This document shows, piece by piece, positions 47,223 through 55,134 of a stretch of DNA of 64,000 nucleotides. Location: the NCBI GenBank assembly GCA_903896015.1, contig CAITWF010000025.1, forward strand, positions 1 to 64,000, written 5' to 3'. The position numbers and the translations under genes were made by a program. Below the pieces are notes generated by a model. The model was given only the letters and a program-made list of their open reading frames with translations, was not told the origin of the DNA and ran no database searches. Origin of the DNA: an uncultured Opitutia bacterium (GTDB lineage: Bacteria; Verrucomicrobiota; Verrucomicrobiia; Opitutales; Opitutaceae). The stretch's first letter is position 1, and each line of letters starts with the position of its first letter.

Positions 47223-48866
47223 ATGTCGTCCGCCAACGCCAACATCGCCCGACACCTCGCGCTCATGGCCGCCGCCCAGCCGGCCGCACTCGCACTGAAA
47301 ATCCCGCGCGGCCGCACCCGCGATGGCGACATCGATTACCTCGTCCTCACCTTCGCCGAACTCGACGCCGAAGTCGCCGCTTGGTCCGCGCGCCTCACCG
47401 CCACCGGCGTCTGCCGCGGTGATCGCACGCTCGTGATGGTGCGCCAGGGCCTGCCGCTCATCGCGTCCGCCTTCGCGCTTTTCCGCATCGGCGCCGTCCC
47501 CGTCGTGATCGATCCGGGCATGGGGTTAAAAAACTTCCTCGCCTGCGTGGCGCGCTCCCGCCCGCGCGCGCTCGTCGGCATCCCCTTTGCCCGCCTCATC
47601 AGCCACCTTTTCCGTTCCGCCTTTTCCACGGTAAAAATCCGCGTTGCCGCCAGCAGCTCGCTCACCGCGCGCCTGACCAATCCAACATCCAAAATCGAAA
47701 ATCCAAAATTCGAGACGGCCGTGACCGCCGCGCAGGATTTGGCCGCGATTTTGTTTACCTCCGGCTCCACCGGCACCCCCAAAGGCGTCTGCTATGAACA
47801 CGGCATGTTCGACGCTCAAGTCCGCCTCATCCGCGACACCTACGGCATCAAGCCCGGCGAAATCGACCTGCCGATGCTCCCGATCTTCGCGCTCTTCAAC
47901 CCCGCGCTCGGCATGACCACGATCGTACCCGAGATCGATCCGCGCCGCCCCGCCGAGGTCGATCCCGCGAAGATCGTCCAGGCCATCCAGCAGGAACGCG
48001 TCACCAACTCTTTCGGCTCGCCCACGCTCTGGCGAAAAATCGGTGATCATTGCCGTAAAAACAAACTCACGTTCCCCTCGCTCCGCCGCGTGCTCTGCGC
48101 CGGCGCGCCTGTGCCCGCTGCGCTCTGGGAAAACTCCCGTGCCTTTATTCCCCACGGCACACTCCATAGTCCCTACGGCGCCACCGAAGCGCTGCCCGTC
48201 GCCAGCGTCTCCGCCGATGAGATCGATCCCGCCTCCGTCCGCGGCGCGTGCGTCGGCCGTCCTGTCCGTGAGATCGAAATCAAAATCATCGCCATCTCCG
48301 ATCAACCGATCGTCGCCTCCGCCGATGCGCGCGAACTTCCGGCCGGCGAAATCGGCGAAGTGATCGTCCGAGGTCCCGTCGTCACCAAGACCTACGACGC
48401 GCTCCCCGCCGCCACAGCCGCCGCAAAAATTTCCGACGGCGCCGCCGTGTGGCACCGCATGGGCGACTGCGGCTACCTCGACGCCGACGGCCGCCTCTGG
48501 TTCGTGGGCCGCAAAGCTGAGCGCGTCGAAACCAAAACGGCTACGCTGCACACCGAGCCCTGCGAGCAAGCCTTCCGTGCCCACCCGCGGGCCACCCGCT
48601 GCGCGCTCGTCGGCCTCGGCCCGCGCGGTGAGCAGCGCCCGGCCATCATCGCCGAAACCTCGGTAAAAGATTCCGCCGAAGCCCGCGCGCTCGCCCGCGA
48701 ACTCCGCGCGCTCGCCCGCGCGCACCCGCACACCGCCGCGATCAAAACGTTCTATTTTCATCCGCGCTTTCCCGTCGACGTCCGCCACAACGCCAAGATT
48801 CACCGGCTCACTCTCGCGCAATGGGCCGCCACCACGACAGGCTACGAAAGCGATCCCAAACGGTGA
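47223..48866 (+). CDS. oleC: OleC-type AMP-dependent synthetase (olefin beta-lactone synthetase)
   Basis: A 547-residue adenylating enzyme; I use the ATG at 47223, though a GTG at 47184 is in frame. The P-loop is LFTSGSTGTPKGVCYEH, the A5 motif PYGATEALPV, and the C-terminal catalytic Lys lies in RHNAKIHRLTL. LPMLPIFALFNPALGMTTI and DPRRPAEVDPAKIV are characteristic of OleC rather than ordinary acyl-CoA synthetases. OleC cyclises beta-hydroxy acids to beta-lactones in long-chain olefin synthesis. oleD follows. A low-GC repeat-like stretch (47681-47712) lies in frame and encodes NPTSKIENPKFE, just before the P-loop. Confidence 0.85.
   Translation: MSSANANIARHLALMAAAQPAALALKIPRGRTRDGDIDYLVLTFAELDAEVAAWSARLTATGVCRGDRTLVMVRQGLPLIASAFALFRIGAVPVVIDPGMGLKNFLACVARSRPRALVGIPFARLISHLFRSAFSTVKIRVAASSSLTARLTNPTSKIENPKFETAVTAAQDLAAILFTSGSTGTPKGVCYEHGMFDAQVRLIRDTYGIKPGEIDLPMLPIFALFNPALGMTTIVPEIDPRRPAEVDPAKIVQAIQQERVTNSFGSPTLWRKIGDHCRKNKLTFPSLRRVLCAGAPVPAALWENSRAFIPHGTLHSPYGATEALPVASVSADEIDPASVRGACVGRPVREIEIKIIAISDQPIVASADARELPAGEIGEVIVRGPVVTKTYDALPAATAAAKISDGAAVWHRMGDCGYLDADGRLWFVGRKAERVETKTATLHTEPCEQAFRAHPRATRCALVGLGPRGEQRPAIIAETSVKDSAEARALARELRALARAHPHTAAIKTFYFHPRFPVDVRHNAKIHRLTLAQWAATTTGYESDPKR
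47681..47712 (+). repeat. Low-GC tandem-word stretch in frame inside oleC
   Basis: The unit atccaaaat occurs twice (47687-47695 and 47701-47709), separated by cgaaa, in a gene that is otherwise very GC-rich. It encodes SKIENPKFE in an A-domain region where I would expect an ordinary loop. It looks like the same sort of short-word element as the intergenic inverted repeats, though no complementary arm is clear. Confidence 0.6.
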
Positions 48867-48874
48867 GGTGCTGC

Positions 48875-48957
48875 CTGTGACATGTGGCGAGTGACATGTG
48901 ACAAGAATCGCTCTTAGTTCCTTCTGCTTGTCACACGTCACAAGTCACACGTCACAC
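48875..48957. repeat. Inverted repeat, gtgacatgt-word type, at the oleD start
   Basis: Arms 48875-48905 and 48927-48957 are 31 bp and match at 25 of 31 positions after reverse-complementing, with a 21-nt spacer. Each arm is a near-tandem duplication (gtgacatgtg then gtgacatgtgac; tcacacgtcac then tcacacgtcacac). The element starts 9 bp after the oleC stop and runs into the oleD reading frame. Confidence 0.85.
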
Positions 48958-49974
48958 GCTTCCACCCTCGTCACCGGCGGCACCGGCTTCCTGGGCCGAA
49001 AGCTCGTCGAGCGCCTGCTCGCCGAGGGACGCCGCGTGACCGTGCTCGCGCGTCGATCCGACACTGAGCTGGAAAAACACGGCGTGCACTTCATCCGCGC
49101 CTCCCTCGACAATGCCGCCGCCGTCACCGCCGCGTGCGCCGGAATCGAGACCGTGTTTCACACCGCCGCGAAAGTCGGCGTGTGGGGCCGCTACGATGAA
49201 TTTTTCCGCACCAACGTCCTCGGCACTCGGGCGATCCTCGATGGCTGCCGCGCCCACGGCGTCCGACGGCTCGTCTACACGAGCACGCCGAGCGTTGTCT
49301 ACAACGGCCGCGATCTCGCCGGCGCCGACGAATCGCTCCCACTCACGACGAGCTGCCCGAGTCCCTATCCACTCACGAAAGCGATCGCCGAACGCGAGGT
49401 GCTCGCCGCCAACTCCGGATCGCTCCGCACCGTCGCGCTGCGCCCGCATCTCATCTGGGGCGTCGGCGATCCGCACCTCGTGCCGCGCGTCCTCGATCGT
49501 GCCCGTGCCGGCCGTCTCCGGATCGTCGGCGAAGGAAACAATCGCGTCGACATGGTCCACATCGACAACGCCGTCGACGCCCACCTCCTCGCCGAGCAGG
49601 CCATCTCGCAAAGTAACCCATTGGGTTACTTTCTTCCGGCCGCCGGCCGAGCTTATTTCATCACCAACGGCGAACCCGTTGCTCTCTGGGTTTGGATTAA
49701 CGATCTCTTGGTCGCCCTCGGCGAAAGACCCGTGACGAAAAAAATTTCCCTCAGCGCCGCCACTGCGATTGGCGCGGTCTGCGAAACGCTCTGGCGCGTG
49801 CTCCCCGTCGCCACCGAGCCACCAATGACGCGCTTCATCGCCGCCGAACTCGCCAAAGATCACTGGTTCGACCTCGCCGCTGCCCGCCGCGATCTCGGCT
49901 ACGTGCCGCACGTGACAATGGCAGCCGGCACCGCCGAATTGATCGCCCACTATCGCCGTGACCCCGCCCGCTGA
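48898..49974 (+). CDS. oleD: OleD-type NAD(P)-dependent reductase (3-beta-HSD family SDR)
   Basis: About 358 residues if the GTG at 48898 is used; a TTG at 48928 is another choice. Either way the first residues come from the inverted repeat, and the conserved part begins LVTGGTGFLGRKLVERLL. The active-site Tyr and Lys lie in PYPLTKAIAE. LRPHLIWGVGDPHLVPRV and VDMVHIDNAVDAHLLAE are typical of the 3-beta-HSD family that includes OleD, which reduces 2-alkyl-3-ketoacids. Adjacent oleC supports the role. oleA and oleB are not in the window. A 23-bp palindrome at 49610-49632 lies in frame (SNPLGYF). Confidence 0.8.
   Translation: MTRIALSSFCLSHVTSHTSHASTLVTGGTGFLGRKLVERLLAEGRRVTVLARRSDTELEKHGVHFIRASLDNAAAVTAACAGIETVFHTAAKVGVWGRYDEFFRTNVLGTRAILDGCRAHGVRRLVYTSTPSVVYNGRDLAGADESLPLTTSCPSPYPLTKAIAEREVLAANSGSLRTVALRPHLIWGVGDPHLVPRVLDRARAGRLRIVGEGNNRVDMVHIDNAVDAHLLAEQAISQSNPLGYFLPAAGRAYFITNGEPVALWVWINDLLVALGERPVTKKISLSAATAIGAVCETLWRVLPVATEPPMTRFIAAELAKDHWFDLAAARRDLGYVPHVTMAAGTAELIAHYRRDPAR
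49610..49632. repeat. Perfect palindrome within oleD
   Basis: AAAGTAACCCA and TGGGTTACTTT are perfect 11-bp complements around a single T. The element is AT-rich compared with the gene and encodes QSNPLGYFL in frame, in a loop region between VDAHLLAEQA and LPAAGRAYF. Confidence 0.75.
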
Positions 49975-50500
49975 TCCAAAACCACCCGCCCTGCTGCCCG
50001 CCGCCCTCGCGATGGCCGGCATCGTTCTGCTCTCGAACGTGCTCGTGCAGCATCCAATTAACCCGTGGCTCACGTGGGGCGCGTTCTCCTACCCGGTCGC
50101 GTATTTCGTCAACGATGTCTGCAACCGCCTCGCCGGTCCGATGCTCGCGCGCCGTGTCGCGTGGATTGGCTTCGCGACCGGGCTCGCGTTTTCGTGTGTC
50201 TTCGCGCCACTCCGCATCGCGATCGCCTCGGGCAGCGCGTTTCTCGTTTCGCAACTGCTCGATGTCGCCGTGTTCAACCGACTCCGCCGTCAGAGCTGGT
50301 GGAAAGCGCCTTTCTTCGGTTCGGTGTCCGCCTCGATCATCGACACCGCGATCTTTTTCGGCCTCGCGTTCGGCGGCACGTCCGTGCCGTGGCTACCGCT
50401 CGCCGCCGGCGATCTCGGCGTGAAGCTTTTCATGGCGGTAGCCCTGCTGCCGCCCTACCGCGTGCTCATCGGCCGGCTCCAGCGCGCGCCGATTGCTTAA
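49958..50500 (+). CDS. VUT/YhhQ-family transporter (queuosine precursor transporter type)
   Basis: A 180-residue membrane protein of about five to six TMs; the GTG at 49958 overlaps the end of oleD. INPWLTWGAFSYPVAYFVNDVCNR is a mark of the YhhQ/DUF165 family (given here in part: TWGAFSYPVAYFVNDVCNR), followed by SQLLDVAVFNRLR and a late IDTAIFFGLAF. YhhQ proteins take up preQ0/preQ1, which would complement queC and queE 6 kb away. Its TAA shares bases with the stop of the convergent TrmH-family gene. Confidence 0.8.
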   Translation: MTPPADPKPPALLPAALAMAGIVLLSNVLVQHPINPWLTWGAFSYPVAYFVNDVCNRLAGPMLARRVAWIGFATGLAFSCVFAPLRIAIASGSAFLVSQLLDVAVFNRLRRQSWWKAPFFGSVSASIIDTAIFFGLAFGGTSVPWLPLAAGDLGVKLFMAVALLPPYRVLIGRLQRAPIA

Positions 50501-51303
50501 CACGCGCCGCGCTGACGCACCGCCTCGAACAGCGTAATAATCGTCGCCATCGCGACGTTGAGCGAATCGGCCTGCCCCGCCATCGGGATGCGCACCGGCA
50601 GGTCGCACTCTTTCAGCCAGAACTCGCTCAGCCCATACTGTTCGCTACCCATCACGATCGCCAGCGGACCGCGCAAATCCACAGCGGAGTAGATTTTCTC
50701 CGCGGCGGGCGTGGTCGCGATCGCGCGCACGCCTTTCTCTTTTAACCACGCGCGGACCCGCCCGCTCTCCTCAACCACAAGCGGCACGGAAAAAAGCACA
50801 CCGGTCGAGGCGCGCACGACGTTCGGGTTGAAAATATCCGTTACCGGATCGCAGACGATCACCGCGTCGCAGCCGGCCGCGTCCGCGCTCCGTAGAATTG
50901 TCCCGAGATTACCCGGCTTTTCGATCGCTTCGACGACGAGCAGAAAAGGCTCCGCCGGCAGCGCGAGATCGGACAGCGCGCGCTTCCACTGAGGCGCGAC
51001 GGCCAGCAGCCCATCCGGCCGCTCGCGGTAGGCGACCTTCGCAAAGGTCTCCTTGGTCAGCTCAAAAATCTTTGTCCCCGCCGCCTCCGCCTGCGCGATT
51101 AACGCGGGCTCGTTCTCACCAAGAAACCATTCGGGCGAAAAATAAATCTCCGTCAGGGCCACACGTTTCTCAAGTGCCCGCCGGATTTCACGGTAACCCT
51201 CGACAAGAAATACCCCCGCCTCATCGCGCGGCCGCCGATCGCGCAGCTTCACGAGCTGTTTCACGCGCGGATTCTGGAGACTGGATATCTTTTCGACGGA
51301 CAC
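50497..51303 (-). CDS. TrmH-family (SpoU) RNA 2'-O-methyltransferase
   Basis: A 268-residue SPOUT methyltransferase with an N-terminal substrate-binding domain (about 1-100; LVEGYREIRRALEK). The knot motifs are VEAIEKPGNLGTILRSADA, IVMGSEQYGLSEFWL and IPMAGQADSLNVAMATII. It methylates ribose in rRNA or tRNA; the exact target cannot be read. The start is GTG at 51303. The inverted repeat at 51312-51389 begins 8 bp upstream and occupies the divergent promoter region. Confidence 0.9.
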   Translation of the reverse strand: MSVEKISSLQNPRVKQLVKLRDRRPRDEAGVFLVEGYREIRRALEKRVALTEIYFSPEWFLGENEPALIAQAEAAGTKIFELTKETFAKVAYRERPDGLLAVAPQWKRALSDLALPAEPFLLVVEAIEKPGNLGTILRSADAAGCDAVIVCDPVTDIFNPNVVRASTGVLFSVPLVVEESGRVRAWLKEKGVRAIATTPAAEKIYSAVDLRGPLAIVMGSEQYGLSEFWLKECDLPVRIPMAGQADSLNVAMATIITLFEAVRQRGAC

Positions 51304-51311
51304 GCTGTTTT

Positions 51312-51389
51312 CTTAGACAGGATTAACAGGATTAACAGGATTAACGGCCATCCGACATAATCCTGTTAATCCTGTTAATCCTGTCCAAG
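51312..51389. repeat. Inverted repeat, aggattaac-word type
   Basis: Arms 51312-51342 and 51359-51389 are 31 bp and match at 30 of 31 positions after reverse-complementing, with a 16-nt loop. Each arm is three tandem 9-bp words (acaggatta). It lies between the divergent TrmH-family gene and the uracil methyltransferase gene, 8 bp from one start and 13 bp from the other. Confidence 0.92.
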
Positions 51390-51402
51390 TTCATAGGTCG
51401 TC

Positions 51403-52650
51403 ATGGAAAAAAAGCGCCAGTTCAACGACCAACCCTTCGCTTATCATGCGGAGCTCGAGTTGGACATCACTACGCTGACGAATCTCGGCGTCGGACTCGG
51501 CCGTGTCGCCTTGCCCGGCGAGGCCGAGGCAAAATGGGTCGTCATGGTGCCCTTCACGCTGCCCGGCGAGCGCGTGCGTGCCCGGGTGTTTCGCAACCAA
51601 AAGAATTTCTCCGAAGCCGATCTCGTTACGGTGCTCACCCCGTCGCCGCATCGCGTCGCGCCCGTGTGTCCCCTGTTCGCGCGCTGCGGCGGCTGCCAAT
51701 ACCAGCACCTCGCCTATGCCGAGCAACTCGCGTGGAAGCAGCGCCAGGTCGCCGAACTACTCCAGCACATGGCCGGGATCGAGTTTCCGGTGTCGCCCGT
51801 CGTAGCCTCGCCGCGCGAACTCGGCTACCGCTCGAAGATCACGCCGCATTTCAATCCCCCCCGTGATCCCGCCGTAGCACCCGCGATCGGGTTTCTGCGG
51901 CAGGGCACGCGGTTCGACATCGTTGACGTTCCCCGCTGTCCAATCGCGACCGACGCGATCAACGAAAAGCTCCCTGAAGTCCGTGCGCGGGTGCATGCGC
52001 GCGCCGCCGCCGGGGAATACCAGCGCGCCGCCACGCTCCTCCTGCGCGAAGCGAGCGGCGCGGTCACGACCGACTACGATGCGGTTATCACCGAAACCGT
52101 CGGCGAACTGCGGCTGAAATTTCTCGCCCGCGATTTTTTCCAGAACAACCCGTTCATCCTACCCGCGTTCGTTGCCTACGTCCGCGATCAAGCCGCAGCG
52201 AGTGGCGCGCGCTTTCTCGTCGACGCCTATTGCGGCAGCGGGCTTTTCGCGCTGGCGTCCGCGCCGGCCTTCACGTGCGTCGCCGGCGTCGAGATCAGCG
52301 AAAGCAGCGTGAAGTTCGCGCGCGAAAACGCCGCGGCCAGCCACATCGCCAACGCCACCTTCCTCGCCGCCGATGCCGCCGCCATCTTCGCCGACCTCGA
52401 TCCGGCGTTTGCCGCCGCCGACACCGCCGTCGTGATCGATCCGCCGCGCAAGGGTTGCGACGAACAGTTCCTCCAGCAGCTCTTCGCCTTTGGCCCGCGC
52501 ACCGTCGTCTACGTGTCATGCGATCCGGCGACACAGATGCGCGACCTCCGCCATTTTCTCACCGCCGGCTACAAACTAACCGCCGCGCAGCCCTTCGATC
52601 TTTTCCCGCAGACACGCCACCTCGAGTGCGTGCTGACCCTGCGGCGCTAG
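51403..52650 (+). CDS. TrmA/RlmD-family RNA (uracil-C5) methyltransferase
   Basis: A 415-residue enzyme. A TRAM-like OB domain (about 15-75) precedes the Fe-S cysteines CPLFARCGGCQY. The methyltransferase core has FFQNNPFILPAFV, the SAM site VDAYCGSGLFALA, IDPPRKGCDEQF and the catalytic Cys in YVSCDPATQMRDL, with Glu in the final HLECVLTL. It methylates uridine in 23S rRNA or tRNA. It is divergent from the TrmH-family gene across the inverted repeat. Confidence 0.92.
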   Translation: MEKKRQFNDQPFAYHAELELDITTLTNLGVGLGRVALPGEAEAKWVVMVPFTLPGERVRARVFRNQKNFSEADLVTVLTPSPHRVAPVCPLFARCGGCQYQHLAYAEQLAWKQRQVAELLQHMAGIEFPVSPVVASPRELGYRSKITPHFNPPRDPAVAPAIGFLRQGTRFDIVDVPRCPIATDAINEKLPEVRARVHARAAAGEYQRAATLLLREASGAVTTDYDAVITETVGELRLKFLARDFFQNNPFILPAFVAYVRDQAAASGARFLVDAYCGSGLFALASAPAFTCVAGVEISESSVKFARENAAASHIANATFLAADAAAIFADLDPAFAAADTAVVIDPPRKGCDEQFLQQLFAFGPRTVVYVSCDPATQMRDLRHFLTAGYKLTAAQPFDLFPQTRHLECVLTLRR

Positions 52651-52660
52651 CGACAAAACG

Positions 52661-53656
52661 TCATTTGATCGTCGTCGTCTCGGCGGGGACCAAGAGCGTG
52701 CGGTTGCTCGGATCGCGGGCGTCGTCGGTGCGCGGGTAGTCGCGCCAGAGCCAGCGGAGCATATCGGGGAGAATCGCGCCGCCTTGTTTGTTCGAATGCG
52801 TGCCGATGCCCCACGTGTAGTTCACGTCGTAGCCCTTCTCGGTGAGCGCGGCGGCCATCTTGAGGTTTTGCGCGTGCCAGTCGCGATCGGCGGTGTAGGT
52901 GGCGGCGGCGCCCTCGCCGCGCAGGCCACGGTTGTCGTTCACGCCGTCCTGCAGAAAAATCCGGATCGGCTTCTTCTCCGTGGCGCGGATGAGATCGGGA
53001 TAAACGTGGCCGCCGCGGATGTTCGTGAAACTGCCGATCGTGCTGAGCACTTTGTGAAATTGATCAGGCCGGTGCCAGGCCACGGTGAACGCCGCGATCG
53101 CCCCGGAACTGGCGCCGGCGATTGCCCGGTCGTCGGGATTCTTTGAGAGGTTATACTCCCTGGCCAGCACCGGCAGGAGTTCGTCGGTGATCACGTGGGC
53201 GTATTTGTCGTCGAGGGCATTGTATTCCTGCGGGCGGTTGGTCGATTTGTCGCCCCAATCGGAGGCGCTCGCCTCGGGCTGCTCGGGCTTGCGCCCCGGG
53301 TTGATGAAGACGGCGATCGTCACGGGCATTTCGCGGCGATAAATCAGGTTGTCGAAGACATAGGGCGTGCGGTAATCGCCGGTCAGTCGCAGCCACGCCT
53401 GGCCGTCCTGAAAGATCATGAGCGCGGCGGGCTTCGCTGGATCGTATTGGGCGGGGACGTAGACGCAGTAGTCGTGCAGCGTGCCGGGATAGGCTTCGCT
53501 CGGGAGCTTGGCCCACGCGGTCACCTTGCCTTGCGGCACGCCAGGGTGCGGCTCGGAGTCGGGGCCAAGCTTGTAGACGTCGTCCGTCGGAGCGGCGGAA
53601 AGCCGCAGCGCAAGGAAGAGCGACCACGTGGCGAAAAAGCGAAGACGTTGCTTCAT
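52661..53656 (-). CDS. Secreted esterase (enterochelin esterase-like, CE1-type)
   Basis: A 331-residue alpha/beta-hydrolase with a signal peptide (ATG at 53656, [22 protein letters not shown]). The nucleophile Ser lies in [11 protein letters not shown] and the His in [32 protein letters not shown] is typical of Esterase D/enterochelin-esterase-like secreted enzymes. It may remove acyl or feruloyl groups from polysaccharides. It is the third gene of an operon with the DUF1592 and DUF1552 genes, 28 bp after the latter. Confidence 0.8.
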   Translation of the reverse strand: MKQRLRFFATWSLFLALRLSAAPTDDVYKLGPDSEPHPGVPQGKVTAWAKLPSEAYPGTLHDYCVYVPAQYDPAKPAALMIFQDGQAWLRLTGDYRTPYVFDNLIYRREMPVTIAVFINPGRKPEQPEASASDWGDKSTNRPQEYNALDDKYAHVITDELLPVLAREYNLSKNPDDRAIAGASSGAIAAFTVAWHRPDQFHKVLSTIGSFTNIRGGHVYPDLIRATEKKPIRIFLQDGVNDNRGLRGEGAAATYTADRDWHAQNLKMAAALTEKGYDVNYTWGIGTHSNKQGGAILPDMLRWLWRDYPRTDDARDPSNRTLLVPAETTTIK

Positions 53657-53684
53657 GTGAAATCGGAGAATCGCGGCCGCCGCC

Positions 53685-55106
53685 TCAGACGCCCGCCAGA
53701 CGCCCGCTCGAATCGCCAATGCGATCGAGCCCACGGATGCCGAGCCGATCGTTCATGCTCAGGAAGAGATTGGACATGGGCTGCGAGTTATATTTCGCGT
53801 AGCGCCCGGGGGTGAGCGTGCCGCCGCCGGCGCCGGCGAGGACCACCGGGAGATTCGTGTGCGTGTGGCGGTTGCCGTCGGCGTTGCCGCAACCGTAGAC
53901 GATCATCGAGTTGTGGAGGAGGGACTTTCCGTCGACGTCCTTCGTCTGGTCCAGTTTTTCGAGGAAACGCGCGAAACGCTTCATGTAATGAAGATCGATG
54001 TCGGCGACTTTCCCCATCAACTCCGGGTTGTTACGGTGGTGCGAGCAATAGTGGTGCCCTTCGGGAATTCCGATTTCGGTGAAGGCTCGGTTGCTGCCAT
54101 CGTTGGCGAGCAGGAGCGTCGCGATCCGCGTCGAGTCGGTCTGAAACGCCATCGCAAGGAGATCATACATGAGGTCCATGTGCTCGCCGAAGTCCCCGGG
54201 GATTCCACTCGGCACCTCGGCGTGCGGATCGGGGAGGGCGCCGAAGCTTTCCGTGCGTTGGATGCGCTGTTCGATGGCGCGGACGCCCGTGAGATATTCA
54301 TCGAGCTTGGCGCGATCATTGGAAGTGAGCTGGCGTTGAAGTGCGTGCGTGTCGTCGAGCACGAAATCAAGCAACGATTTCTGCGTGCGCTGCCGCAGCT
54401 CGAAATTTTTTTGCCGTTCGCCCGGCGCGCCGCTGCCGAAGAGCCGCTCGAAGACGAGACGCGGATTCGGTTCCGGTGTCATCGGCGTGGAAGCCGAGCG
54501 CCACGAGAGATTATATTGGTAGGCGCAGGAGTAGCCGCTGTCGCAACTGCCGGACTTGCGCACGCTGTCGCACGAGAGTTCGAGGGACGAGAAGCGCGTG
54601 AGGTGGCCGATCTGTTGCGCGGCGAGTTGATCAACGGAGATGCCGGCCTGGATGTCGGCGCTGTCGGTTTTGCGGGCGCGCACACCGGTCAGGAAGGTGG
54701 CGTTAGCGCGCGCGTGATCACCGGCGCCGTCGTTGCCGGGCTCGGCGTTTTTGTGATCGAGGCCGCCGACGACTTGGATGGAGCTTTTCAACGCGGCGAG
54801 CGGCTGCATGGTGCGGCCGAGTTCGAAAGCTGCGCCTTCGCCGGTGGGCCACCACGCCTGCTGGTGCGCCCCATTGGGGAAATAAACAAACGCCATGCGC
54901 AGCGGCGCGCCGGTACTGGTGACGCCGAGCGGATGACCGGTGCCGGCCGACGCGGCGGTCGCAGCGCGGAGGACGGGAGCGAGCGACGACTCGAACACGG
55001 GCAGCGCCATGCACACGCCGAGACCGCGCAGGAAATTTCGCCGCGTAAGGGACAGGTGACGTTCGAGCCGGGCCGTCTGCGCATCGGTGGATGGAGTATT
55101 TTTCAT
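53685..55106 (-). CDS. DUF1552 protein with Tat signal
   Basis: A 473-residue protein. The ATG at 55106 leads to a twin-arginine signal ([21 protein letters not shown] at about 20-40, shown here in part: [15 protein letters not shown]). The body has the DUF1552 features [31 protein letters not shown] and later [14 protein letters not shown]. These proteins are related to the DUF1501/alkaline-phosphatase-like fold and are typical of Planctomycetes and Verrucomicrobia, with no known activity. They are normally paired with DUF1592 cytochromes, as here (28 bp gap). Confidence 0.88.
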   Translation of the reverse strand: MKNTPSTDAQTARLERHLSLTRRNFLRGLGVCMALPVFESSLAPVLRAATAASAGTGHPLGVTSTGAPLRMAFVYFPNGAHQQAWWPTGEGAAFELGRTMQPLAALKSSIQVVGGLDHKNAEPGNDGAGDHARANATFLTGVRARKTDSADIQAGISVDQLAAQQIGHLTRFSSLELSCDSVRKSGSCDSGYSCAYQYNLSWRSASTPMTPEPNPRLVFERLFGSGAPGERQKNFELRQRTQKSLLDFVLDDTHALQRQLTSNDRAKLDEYLTGVRAIEQRIQRTESFGALPDPHAEVPSGIPGDFGEHMDLMYDLLAMAFQTDSTRIATLLLANDGSNRAFTEIGIPEGHHYCSHHRNNPELMGKVADIDLHYMKRFARFLEKLDQTKDVDGKSLLHNSMIVYGCGNADGNRHTHTNLPVVLAGAGGGTLTPGRYAKYNSQPMSNLFLSMNDRLGIRGLDRIGDSSGRLAGV

Positions 55107-55134
55107 GGGAGAATGCGGAGACGGACGAGGCGGG

